A program made the translations under genes and the position numbers. Source: JBAPRR01 sp049281195 (GTDB lineage: Bacteria; Actinomycetota; Acidimicrobiia; Acidimicrobiales; CAVXTF01). From it: a stretch of 32,897 bases of DNA. The first letter of the stretch is position 1; every line of letters starts with the position of its first letter. The notes beneath the pieces are model-generated. The model saw only the letters and a list, made by a program, of their open reading frames with translations, was not told the origin of the DNA and ran no database searches. The stretch spans positions 1 to 32,897 of the forward strand of contig JBAPRR010000258.1 in NCBI GenBank assembly GCA_049281195.1, in the 5' to 3' direction. Shown here in pieces: positions 14,595 through 22,222 of the stretch.

Positions 14595-15104
14595 TCAGAT
14601 CGGTTCTGACTTGAGGACGTCGAGCGCCGCGAACCGGGGATCCCGCGGTGCCTGGCAGTCGCACTGCTCGTTGTTCAGATCGGTCCCGCACATCGAACAG
14701 AGCCCCCTGCAGTCGGCGCGGCACAGGGGTGCCGGAGGGAGCTCGAGGAGGATCGCATCGTGCGCCAGCACCTCGAGATCGACAGTGTCGTCTATGAGCG
14801 GGTACGTGTCCTCGCCGTCGCCGTCGGTGGTGTAGAGCTCGCGGACGGGTACGACGAGACGGCCGGTCGCTTCTTCCCGGCATCGCCTGCACTCACCGAC
14901 CCACTGCGCCTCAACGGTTCCGGAGGCTTCAACCCCTCCGAGCACCGACTCCAGAACAACATCCACCACCACGTCCGAACCCTCGGGAACGTGGCTCCCG
15001 GTCACCTCCAGACCGGGAATCGGAGCACTCACCACTTCGTGGGTCCGGGACCCCACGAGCTTTCTCAACCGGGCAACATGGACGAGGAACGGGCTGGTCG
15101 CCAT
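14595..15104 (-). CDS. DUF177 (YceD-like) protein
   Basis: This 169-residue protein belongs to the YceD/DUF177 family that nearly always precedes rpmF and is linked to 23S rRNA handling. The conserved first cysteine pair CRRC is at 72-75, flanked by VEAQWVGECRRC. The C-terminal cluster LCRADCRGLCSMCG (127-140) and CDC (148-150) gives six more cysteines, the usual metal-binding pattern. The ATG at 15104 is chosen because the family homology begins there; an in-frame GTG 18 bases upstream is an alternative. It is 25 bases downstream of the coiled-coil gene and 105 bases before rpmF. Confidence 0.92.
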   Translation of the reverse strand: MATSPFLVHVARLRKLVGSRTHEVVSAPIPGLEVTGSHVPEGSDVVVDVVLESVLGGVEASGTVEAQWVGECRRCREEATGRLVVPVRELYTTDGDGEDTYPLIDDTVDLEVLAHDAILLELPPAPLCRADCRGLCSMCGTDLNNEQCDCQAPRDPRFAALDVLKSEPI

Positions 15105-15129
15105 CTTCGGCCCCCTTGTCACTAGATGG

Positions 15130-15768
15130 TTACTCGATGTCTTGATCGAAGAACCTTTCTTCTCCGACCTGCTTGTGGCTCTGGTCGACTTCGGCCTGAT
15201 TGTTTTCTTCGGCACCGGCGACGAGTCCCGTTAGCGCGGGTGTGACCGACAACTTGGCGCGGCCCGCCTTCACCGTCTTGATCGTCCTGTCGAGCACGAT
15301 CTCGAACGCGGCGAGTTTCTGATCGCAATAGTCCTCGGCGGAATGCCGGAGCCGGCGGGCTTCTTCGCGGGCGTCCTCCAGAATGCGTTGGGCGACCTGA
15401 TTGGCCTGACGGACTATCTCGGTGCGCTGGACCATCTTCTGGGCCTCGGACCGGGCATCGTCCATGATCTCGTTGGCCTCGCGCTGGCACTTGGCGAGGA
15501 AGTCGTCGCGTTCTTTGAGGAGCCATCGGGCGTCGCGGACCTCGCCCGGTAGGCGCTCGCGGGCCATCTCCAATAGGTCGAGCATCTCGTCTCTGGCCAC
15601 GATCACCGACGAGCTGAGCGGCATGCTCCGCCCCGATGCCACGTGGTCGTAGGCCCGTTGGATCAGCGCTTCTGTGGTCTGCGGTGCCGTTGTCGTAGTG
15701 GTGATCCGAAAGGCGTCGCCTTCGGAGTCGAACTCGATGTCCTTGTCTGCGTCGAAGAAATCGCTCAT
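15130..15768 (-). CDS. DivIVA/SepIVA-like coiled-coil protein
   Basis: The 212 residues have no enzyme motif. The first 30 are acidic with a run of Thr. From about residue 45 to 175 the sequence is strongly helical and charged (AKCQREANEIMDDARSEAQK, ILEDAREEARRLRHSAEDY), the pattern of DivIVA-type or ATP-synthase-b-like coils. A gene at the same place, before the DUF177 gene, is sepIVA in mycobacteria, which encodes a septation factor. Homology by position and composition is inference, so no symbol is given. Start and stop of coaD and this gene overlap by 4 bases (ATGA). The C-terminal 35 residues are acidic and polar, probably disordered. Confidence 0.8.
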   Translation of the reverse strand: MSDFFDADKDIEFDSEGDAFRITTTTTAPQTTEALIQRAYDHVASGRSMPLSSSVIVARDEMLDLLEMARERLPGEVRDARWLLKERDDFLAKCQREANEIMDDARSEAQKMVQRTEIVRQANQVAQRILEDAREEARRLRHSAEDYCDQKLAAFEIVLDRTIKTVKAGRAKLSVTPALTGLVAGAEENNQAEVDQSHKQVGEERFFDQDIE

Positions 15769-16244
15769 TTGGCGAACCTCTGATCGAGGCGGATCTTCAC
15801 CGGCTTCGGCACCGCCCAGTCGACGTCTCCGCCGAACATGGCAACCTCGCGGATCAGCCGCGAGGCCAGGAACGAATGAGACGAGCTCGTCGGGATGAAC
15901 ACCGTGGGAATGCCGGACAGCTGCTTGTTCATCTGGGCCATCTGGAGCTCGTTTTCGAAGTCGCTCACCGCGCGCAGTCCCCTGACTATCGCTATCGCAC
16001 CGACGTCGAACGCCACGTTCACGACAAGGGTCGACACAGACACGATCCTCACGTTCTCCAGGTGCGCCAAAGACTCCTCGAGCATCTGCTCGCGCTCTTC
16101 TGAGTCGAACATCGCCTGGGACTTCTGCGGGTTGCGCAACGCGGCCACGATCAGCTGGTCGAAGATGCGGCTGGCCTGCTCCGCCACCTCGAGATGTCCG
16201 TTGTGAAAGGGATCGAACGATCCCGGAAAAAGGGCGACCTTCAC
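15765..16244 (-). CDS. coaD: Phosphopantetheine adenylyltransferase
   Basis: CoaD joins 4'-phosphopantetheine and ATP to dephospho-CoA, the penultimate step of coenzyme A synthesis. The nucleotidyltransferase motif GSFDPFHNGHLE is at residues 8-19 (typical T/HxGH). RGLRAVSDFENELQMAQMN and the C-terminal SFLASRLIREVA are family hallmarks. The 159 residues are normal for the hexameric enzyme. The GTG start overlaps the rsmD stop (GTGA), a common rsmD-coaD coupling. Its product feeds the pantetheine arm of ACP encoded further along the same strand. Confidence 0.98.
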   Translation of the reverse strand: MKVALFPGSFDPFHNGHLEVAEQASRIFDQLIVAALRNPQKSQAMFDSEEREQMLEESLAHLENVRIVSVSTLVVNVAFDVGAIAIVRGLRAVSDFENELQMAQMNKQLSGIPTVFIPTSSSHSFLASRLIREVAMFGGDVDWAVPKPVKIRLDQRFAK

Positions 16245-16870
16245 CCCGCATCTCCTTCGGGGTCATCCCCGGCCGACCTGACCACTTTCACGAGCGTACC
16301 GCCGTAGCGCCGCGACCTGAGGACTATCCAGCTGTCGGGAACCTCGAATTCCGACCCGGACTCCAAAACGGCGAGCCCGGCCGGAAGAACGGAAAGGAGC
16401 TCGTGCCAGTCGGAGAAGCCATAAGGAGGGTCACACAGCGCCAGGTCGAATCTGTCGGGGCGGCTTCCCAGGTAATTCATAACCTCGCGCCGAACCACGG
16501 TGGCATTGGGGCGGTCCAGTCCCACCGAGACGAGATTCCCTTTGATGGCGTCAGCGGCGGCCGCGTCGCTCTCGACGAAGGTGACCGAACCGGCTCCCCG
16601 CGACAGGGCTTCTATCCCGAGAGCCCCGGTGCCCGCGAACAGGTCCGCTACGCGCAGGTCGGTGAGAGGGAGCATCGAGGCGAGGATGTCGAAGATGGAT
16701 TCTCGCACGCGGTCCGAGGTAGGGCGCACCCCTTTGGCCACCGGCGATGCCAGTTTCCGCCCCCGGCTCTCGCCTCCCACCACGCGCATCTGAACCCTTT
16801 TGTCCTTGGCCCTGTTGTCGTTGGCCTTGTGGTCCTTGTCCTTGGCCTTCGCCGGGCGCGTGGGTCTCAT
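16241..16870 (-). CDS. rsmD: 16S rRNA (guanine(966)-N2)-methyltransferase
   Basis: RsmD methylates G966 in the 30S subunit. The catalytic core begins MRVVGGESRGRKLASP, has the SAM motif DLFAGTGALGIEA (77-88) and the catalytic DPPY (147-150). Two starts are possible. The ATG at 16870 overlaps the recG stop (ATGA) and adds 27 residues with six Lys and several Asp in near-repeats (KAKDKDHKA, RAKDKR). The internal ATG at 16789 begins exactly at the family N-terminus and has AAAGGG upstream. The upstream start is reported for its overlap, but the shorter form is equally plausible. Confidence 0.93.
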   Translation of the reverse strand: MRPTRPAKAKDKDHKANDNRAKDKRVQMRVVGGESRGRKLASPVAKGVRPTSDRVRESIFDILASMLPLTDLRVADLFAGTGALGIEALSRGAGSVTFVESDAAAADAIKGNLVSVGLDRPNATVVRREVMNYLGSRPDRFDLALCDPPYGFSDWHELLSVLPAGLAVLESGSEFEVPDSWIVLRSRRYGGTLVKVVRSAGDDPEGDAG

Positions 16871-19053
16871 CCTTTTTGGAGGAACGCCGCCTCGTCGCCC
16901 AGGAACAACCGCAACTCTTCCAGGAGCTCGGCGTGGAGCTCCAGATCAGGGTCGGCGCCGAGCAGCTCCTCTGCCACCTGGCGTGCTTCTGACACCAGTT
17001 TTCTGTCCTCGGCCTTCAGAGTCGCCAGCTTGAGGTCGCTTCTCCCCTTCTGTCGCGCACCCAGGATGGTTCCCTCGCCACGGATCTCCAGGTCGACCTC
17101 GGCCAGCTCGAAACCGTCATTGGAGGCGACCAGAGCGCCTAGGCGCGCCGATGCTTCAGGCGAGTCGTTGCGACTGAGCAGGTAGCACCACGAGGGCAGA
17201 TCGGAGCGACCGACCCGGCCGCGCAGCTGATGGAGCTGCGCGATGCCGAACCGGTCGGCGTCTTCGACCACCATCACGGTCGCTTCCGGAACGTCCACCC
17301 CCACCTCGATCACCGTGGTGGACACGAGAACCTGGATGTCACCCTTCCTGAACGCGGCCATCACCGGTTCCTTTTCGGAAGCCTTCATCTGTCCGTGGAG
17401 AAGCCCCACCCGCAGTCCCTTAAGAACGGTCCCGCTGAGCCTTTCCATCTCCTCTGTGGCGGACCTGGCCTGCACCCGCTCCGAGCCGTCGACGAGCGGG
17501 CACACCACGAACACGCGACGACCCTCTTGTGCCTGCTCGGTCACCTTCTTCCACACCGCATCGTCGGCCGAGTCGGTTTTCGACCACGCGGTCTTCACCG
17601 GCTTGCGTCCACCGGGAAGTTCGTCGAGCAAGGTCATGTCGAGGTCGCCGAACACGACCATCGCCGCAGATCGCGGGATCGGTGTGGCGGTCATCACGAG
17701 CACGTCGGGGTCGTAGCCCTTCCCGGTCGTCGCGTCGCGACCCTTGGAGCGCAACGCCGATCTCTGTTCGACACCGAACCGGTGTTGCTCGTCCACGACC
17801 GCGACTCCAAGTGACGCGAAACGCACGTCGTCGGTCAACAAGGCGTGGGTGCCCACGACGATGTCGACGGACCCGTCACCGAGCCCGGCGCGGATACGAG
17901 CCCGTTCGGCCGCGGTGGTGCGGTTGGTGAGAAGAGCAACGGTGACGGGGCGATTCCCACCGAGAACCGCCGGATCGGGCTTTTCCAGACCCTCCAGCAT
18001 CAGTCTCAGTGACATGTGGTGCTGTTCGGCGAGCACCTCGGTGGGGGCCATGAACGCGCCTTGGAACCCTCCTTGGACCGCGATCAGGATGGCCGCCAGC
18101 GCCACCACGGTCTTTCCGGCACCGACGTCTCCCTGCAGAAGGCGGTTCATCGGCAGCGGACCGGCCAGGTCCTCTTCGATCTCGGAGATCGCCCGGTGCT
18201 GAGCCTTGGTCAGCTCGAACCCGAGATTCGACAGGAACTGGGAGACGAGGTCGACGGCATCGGAGGTTGAATCGTCGCCCAGCTTGTGACGGATTCCGAT
18301 GGCGTCGCGCTCGGCCGCGTGACGGCGCATCACCACTTCGAGTTGGAGGCGGAGCAGCTCGTCGAAAGCGAGCCTGCGCTTGGCCTCGTCGCGCTGCGCG
18401 AAGGACTCCGGGTGGTGGATGCCCGACAACGCGTCGTGACGGCCGATGAGGTTGTGCTCCGTCAGGTACCGCTCGGGTACCGGGTCGTGGATGGGGCGCG
18501 CTCTTCTGAGTGCCTCTTCCACCCACTCGCCGAATTCCCAACCGGCGATCCCTGAAGCATCGCTCGACGGGTAGATCGGCACGATGCGGCCCGTCCTGTT
18601 GCCGATCAGGTCCACTATCGGGTTGGTCAGCTGTCGTTTTCCGCGGTACGTGTCGACCTTGCCGAAGAAGAGCGCTTCTGTGCCCGAAGCAAGTTGCTTG
18701 GCGCGCCACGGTTGGTTGAAGAAGACGACGTGCAGCAAACCGGTGTGATCCGTCACGTCGAGCTCGACGATGACGCGGCCTCCACGGATGCGTCTCGAGC
18801 GCTCCGCGGTGACCACGGCGAGCACGTAGGACTGCTCCCCCACCTGCATCTCGGCGATCTCGGTCTGCTTGGTCCTGTCGATCAGGCGGCGCGGGTAGTG
18901 CATCAACAGATCGGTGACACTCTCGATCCCGAGCGCCTTCAGGGACTCGGCGCGTTTCGGACCGATCTTCTTCACGAGCTCTACGGGCTTCAACGCGAGC
19001 TCCACGAGGGATTGGCCCGGGCGCGATCCGCCGGAGTCCGATCCGTTGGTCAC
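16867..19053 (-). CDS. recG: ATP-dependent DNA helicase RecG
   Basis: RecG remodels stalled forks and branches Holliday junctions. The N-terminal wedge/OB domain includes LLMHYPRRLIDR and the beta-rich region with VELDVTDHTGLLHVVFF. The helicase part shows GDVGAGKT (308-315), AFMAPTEVLAEQH, the Walker B VVDEQHRFGVEQR, VMTATPIPRS, and the C-terminal ATVMVVEDADRFGIAQLHQLRGRVGRS. The GTG at 19053 is chosen because it overlaps the stop of the upstream gene (GTGA) and gives 728 residues, the family length. The following overlap with rsmD supports one transcript. Confidence 0.98.
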   Translation of the reverse strand: MTNGSDSGGSRPGQSLVELALKPVELVKKIGPKRAESLKALGIESVTDLLMHYPRRLIDRTKQTEIAEMQVGEQSYVLAVVTAERSRRIRGGRVIVELDVTDHTGLLHVVFFNQPWRAKQLASGTEALFFGKVDTYRGKRQLTNPIVDLIGNRTGRIVPIYPSSDASGIAGWEFGEWVEEALRRARPIHDPVPERYLTEHNLIGRHDALSGIHHPESFAQRDEAKRRLAFDELLRLQLEVVMRRHAAERDAIGIRHKLGDDSTSDAVDLVSQFLSNLGFELTKAQHRAISEIEEDLAGPLPMNRLLQGDVGAGKTVVALAAILIAVQGGFQGAFMAPTEVLAEQHHMSLRLMLEGLEKPDPAVLGGNRPVTVALLTNRTTAAERARIRAGLGDGSVDIVVGTHALLTDDVRFASLGVAVVDEQHRFGVEQRSALRSKGRDATTGKGYDPDVLVMTATPIPRSAAMVVFGDLDMTLLDELPGGRKPVKTAWSKTDSADDAVWKKVTEQAQEGRRVFVVCPLVDGSERVQARSATEEMERLSGTVLKGLRVGLLHGQMKASEKEPVMAAFRKGDIQVLVSTTVIEVGVDVPEATVMVVEDADRFGIAQLHQLRGRVGRSDLPSWCYLLSRNDSPEASARLGALVASNDGFELAEVDLEIRGEGTILGARQKGRSDLKLATLKAEDRKLVSEARQVAEELLGADPDLELHAELLEELRLFLGDEAAFLQKG

Positions 19054-20783
19054 TCGATGCTCACCAGGTACGGGTACAGGGGCTGACCGCCGTGGTGGAC
19101 CTCTACCGATACATCGGGATGGTTCTCGTCGAGCCATTCCGCGAGCTGACGGTTGACGCCCAGTCGGGCACCTTCCCCCTCGATAAGGGTGACGAGCTCG
19201 TGCTCGGGACGGATCAACTTGTCGAGCAGTGAAGAGGTGACCTCGAAAAGATCCTTTCCCACCACCTCGATGTCGTGGCGCGACAATCCGATCCAGTCGC
19301 CCTTTTCGATCGGACCGGCCTCACTCTCGGCGTCGCGCACCGCCTGGGTCACCTCGGCCGCCACTATTCGCGTGGCCGACTCGCTCATGTTCGAAGCGTT
19401 GTTGTCCGCGGAGCTTTCCGGGTCGTACTCGAGCAGTGCGGCAAACCCCTCGACGATGCCCCCGGTCGGCACAACCCTCACCGGTCGGTTTGCAAGCTCC
19501 ACTACCTGCATGGCCACCGGGAAGATGTTCTCGTTGTTGGGAAGCAGCACCACCTCGGGAGAGGCCACCGAATCGATGACCTTCAGGATCTGCTCGGTCG
19601 ACGGGTTCATCGATTGGCCACCGGGGACGATGTGATGAACACCGAGGGACCGGAATATCCGGGCGATCCCGGCACCGGTCGCCACCGCCACCACCGCGGT
19701 ACGCGGGACCGGGCCTTCATGAGCAGACGGAGTGGTGGCCCCGCCCTCGCGAACCCACCGCTCCTCTTCAACCTGCTCGGCCAGATCGGTCACCCGGATG
19801 TTGCGGGGTCGCCCCGCGTCGAGGGCGGCTTCGATCGCCCCGCCCACGTCGTCTGTGTGGATGTGGCAGTTCCACAACCCATCTCCTCCGACGACGACGA
19901 TCGAGTCACCGAGACCGGCCCACACGTCTTTGAACGCCGGGATGGTGTCGTCGGTGGCCTCGAGGAGGTACATCACCTCGTAGCGCAGTCCGGTGTTCGC
20001 CTCGTCCGACGGATCGAAGCCGTCCGCGTCGAATGCGTGGATCCGCGTGTCGTGTTGCTCGGCACCTTCGGGCAGTGGCTCGGGTGCCGGCACCTCCCTT
20101 CCGCCTGCCACGTTGAGGAGGGCGTCGAACAAAAGGAGGTAACCGGCTCCGCCGGCATCCACCACGCCGGCACGGGCCAGGGCCGGTAACTGTTCGGGGG
20201 TACGCGCTAAAGCGTCGGCGGCGTGCTCCCGCGCCGAGGCCGCCACTGACACCAGGGTGGCGCCGGCGTCCGCTGCCTCGCGTGCGCCATCCGCGGCTTT
20301 GCGGGCAACCGTGAGGATTGTCCCCTCGACAGGGCGGAGAACCGCCTTGTGCGCGGCCTCGCTTGCTGCGACTAGAGCGTCCGCCAACAAGGCACCGTCG
20401 CCCTTCACGTCTTCATCACCGCCAGAGGCCGGCACGCGCTCTTTCTGGTCTTTCGGATGGAACGTCCCCGAGATGCCGCGAAGGAGCTGGGAGAGGATCA
20501 CCCCGGAATTTCCTCTCGCCCCCATGAGAGACCCGTGCGCCATGGCCCCGCACACGTCCGCGAAGCTCGAGTCGGCGTCTGTACCGTTTCGCTCGGCCTC
20601 TTTGGCATCGATCTCAGAAACGACCGCTTCGACGGTGAGAGCCATGTTCGTCCCGGTGTCCCCATCGGGCACCGGGTAAACGTTGAGCCGGTTTATCTGG
20701 TCCTGGTGCGATCTCAGCAGGTCGCGGTAGACGCGCATGACCGATGCGAGGTCGGCCGGGCGCAGCGTCCGCAGTTCCTCCAT
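19050..20783 (-). CDS. DAK2/DhaL-domain kinase, FakA-like
   Basis: This 577-residue protein has an N-terminal DhaL (DAK2) domain. NVYPVPDGDTGTNMALT (34-50) carries the Asp residues that bind Mg-ATP, and HGSLMGARGNSGVILSQ is the second nucleotide loop. The C-terminal half matches the YloV/FakA family (LLPNNENIFPVAMQ, VVPTGGIVEGFAALLEYDP). In Firmicutes FakA phosphorylates fatty acids bound to FakB, giving acyl-phosphate. The ATG at 20783 gives the family N-terminus; no strong ribosome site is visible. It couples to recG by GTGA, as in many Gram-positives. No fakB gene is in the window, so the substrate is inferred. Confidence 0.9.
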   Translation of the reverse strand: MEELRTLRPADLASVMRVYRDLLRSHQDQINRLNVYPVPDGDTGTNMALTVEAVVSEIDAKEAERNGTDADSSFADVCGAMAHGSLMGARGNSGVILSQLLRGISGTFHPKDQKERVPASGGDEDVKGDGALLADALVAASEAAHKAVLRPVEGTILTVARKAADGAREAADAGATLVSVAASAREHAADALARTPEQLPALARAGVVDAGGAGYLLLFDALLNVAGGREVPAPEPLPEGAEQHDTRIHAFDADGFDPSDEANTGLRYEVMYLLEATDDTIPAFKDVWAGLGDSIVVVGGDGLWNCHIHTDDVGGAIEAALDAGRPRNIRVTDLAEQVEEERWVREGGATTPSAHEGPVPRTAVVAVATGAGIARIFRSLGVHHIVPGGQSMNPSTEQILKVIDSVASPEVVLLPNNENIFPVAMQVVELANRPVRVVPTGGIVEGFAALLEYDPESSADNNASNMSESATRIVAAEVTQAVRDAESEAGPIEKGDWIGLSRHDIEVVGKDLFEVTSSLLDKLIRPEHELVTLIEGEGARLGVNRQLAEWLDENHPDVSVEVHHGGQPLYPYLVSIE

Positions 20784-20806
20784 GACCGGGGATGCTAACC
20801 TTGACC

Positions 20807-20819
20807 CTTCGTCACGAAG
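20807..20819. promoter_or_regulatory. Perfect palindrome between DAK2 gene and rpmB
   Basis: CTTCGTCACGAAG is a 6-bp inverted repeat around one base in the 61-bp space between the divergent DAK2 and rpmB starts. It ends 9 bases before the rpmB ribosome site. It could be an operator for either gene. No convincing promoter boxes accompany it. Confidence 0.3.
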
Positions 20820-20844
20820 ACTTCTTTGAAAGGAGGTGCGCGCC

Positions 20845-21063
20845 GTGGCAGCAGTTTGCGAGATCTGTGGCAAGCACCCATCTTTCGGGATGTCACTCAG
20901 CCACTCACACAGGCGGACCAAGCGCCGCTGGAACCCGAACATCCAGAAGGTGCGCGCTGTCGTGAAGGGGTCGCCGAAGCGGATTCACGTCTGCACTTCG
21001 TGCATCAGGGCGGGAAAGATCACCAAACCGCCCCGGCGGACACGCCCTACAGAGGCGGCCTGA
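20845..21063 (+). CDS. rpmB: 50S ribosomal protein L28
   Basis: This 72-residue protein shows the L28 pattern: VCEICGKHPSFGMSLSHSHR, then RRTKRRWNPNIQKVR, RIHVCTSCIRAGKI. Both CxxC pairs (CEIC and CTSC) are present, marking the zinc-binding form. The GTG at 20845 is chosen because AAAGGAGG (20829-20836) lies 8 bases upstream; another GTG inside that Shine-Dalgarno cannot be the start. It is divergent from the DAK2 gene. Its last 17 bases overlap the 3' end of thiL on the other strand. The order rpmB next to the DAK2-recG pair is common in Gram-positives. Confidence 0.97.
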   Translation: MAAVCEICGKHPSFGMSLSHSHRRTKRRWNPNIQKVRAVVKGSPKRIHVCTSCIRAGKITKPPRRTRPTEAA

Positions 21064-22057
21064 GGAACACGTCGAAGGGATGTTCCCACCCGCAGTCGGG
21101 GAGGGGGTGCCCGTCGATGACCAGCTCGGACGGATCTGATGAGCAGGTCCCCAGAAAAAGCGGCTCTGTGAGTCCCTGTTCGCGGAACTCGGTCGTCAGC
21201 CCTTCGGCGTCCGGGGTGGCGATCAAAAGCTCGTAGTCGTCCCCGCCGCACAGGGCCTCGTTAAGGGTGGCCCCGTCCGCGACGGGAGTGAACAGCAGCT
21301 GGACCCCTACGCCCGAGGCTCCGGCCATCTCGCGGATCCCGGCACAGAACCCGTCGGACAGATCGATCATCGCCGTGGCCCCCGCTACGCGGGCCGCCAC
21401 ACCTTCACGGAGGCGGGCCATGGGCCGGCTGTGGGCCCTGACCAGCGGCTCGTCGGTCGTTTCGATCGCCCCGCCCCGAAGCAACCTCAACCCGGCGGCG
21501 GCCGCCCCTAGCGGTCCCGTCACGAACAACGCGTCCCCCGGGCGAGCTCCCGATCGCAGAACGGGGACGGATCCGCCGGGCAGGTGACCGACCACCGCCA
21601 CAGTGATCACGAGGGTGGGCGACGTGGTGAGCTCACCGCCGACAACCGATGCCCGGCACAGCTCCGAGGCCTCGGAGATCCCTTCGTAGATCCGTCGGAG
21701 GTCGACCATGGGCGGTCCGGCCACCGAGACCAGCAATGAGTCTGCGGTCCCTCCCATAGCGGCGATGTCACTCACCGCGGTAGTGACGGCCCTGAACCCG
21801 AAATCATCCAGCCCCACCAGGGAGAGGTCGGCGTGGACACCCTCGACGACCGTGTCCGCGGTCAACAGCAGGCGCGCCCCGGTATCGGGGTGGGCGCGGT
21901 CTGAGTCGGTCGGCAATGCGACCACAGCGGCGTCGTCGCCGATCCACACCTCTTTCTCGGGCGGGCCGGGAAGCATCGACGCGATCAGAGCGAGCGCGTG
22001 GGCCTCGCCTCGCGGTAATTCGCCGTCCCCGGCGGCGCCCCGGTTCGTTCCAGACAC
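21047..22057 (-). CDS. thiL: Thiamine-monophosphate kinase
   Basis: ThiL makes thiamine diphosphate from thiamine monophosphate and ATP, the last step of cofactor synthesis. Its fold is PurM-like. Visible motifs are GDDAAV (40-45), LLTADTVVEGVH (65-76), TAVSDIAAMGG (93-103), LFVTGPLGAAAAGL and the late MIDLSDGFCAGI; GGDDYELLIA precedes the C-terminus. The GTG at 22057 gives 336 residues, matching the family, although the ribosome site is poor. The frame stays open far upstream without homology, so upstream starts were not used. It converges on rpmB with a 17-base overlap and diverges from pckG. Confidence 0.94.
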   Translation of the reverse strand: MSGTNRGAAGDGELPRGEAHALALIASMLPGPPEKEVWIGDDAAVVALPTDSDRAHPDTGARLLLTADTVVEGVHADLSLVGLDDFGFRAVTTAVSDIAAMGGTADSLLVSVAGPPMVDLRRIYEGISEASELCRASVVGGELTTSPTLVITVAVVGHLPGGSVPVLRSGARPGDALFVTGPLGAAAAGLRLLRGGAIETTDEPLVRAHSRPMARLREGVAARVAGATAMIDLSDGFCAGIREMAGASGVGVQLLFTPVADGATLNEALCGGDDYELLIATPDAEGLTTEFREQGLTEPLFLGTCSSDPSELVIDGHPLPDCGWEHPFDVFLRPPL

Positions 22058-22222
22058 GCTCCCATGCCTAGCATTGGGACCCCCGGTCTTTTGGCTCCCC
22101 CGGCCGCCAGACCAGGACCGAAACGGTTTACTGGAACACACGAGTACGAGGACCCCTTCGAAACGGGGTATCGCTGGTAGAAGGACCATGACGAACTCGA
22201 ACATGAGAAGAGGAACCGAGCT
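22058..22222. promoter_or_regulatory. Divergent thiL/pckG intergenic region
   Basis: This 165-base space must hold the pckG promoter and probably the thiL promoter. A 5-bp stem, ACCCC (22152-22156) / GGGGT (22165-22169), encloses TTCGAAAC, about 53 bases before the pckG start. No thiamine riboswitch core (THI box) is recognisable on the thiL side. No confident -35/-10 pair was found. Confidence 0.35.

Noticed and set aside
15769..16266. Upstream extension of the coiled-coil protein across coaD
   Set aside because: The extra residues are an out-of-frame translation of coaD, and the ATG in the ATGA overlap is a natural start.
22058..22222. TPP riboswitch in front of thiL
   Set aside because: The conserved CTGAGA and ACCTGAT-type core elements are not present on the thiL strand.
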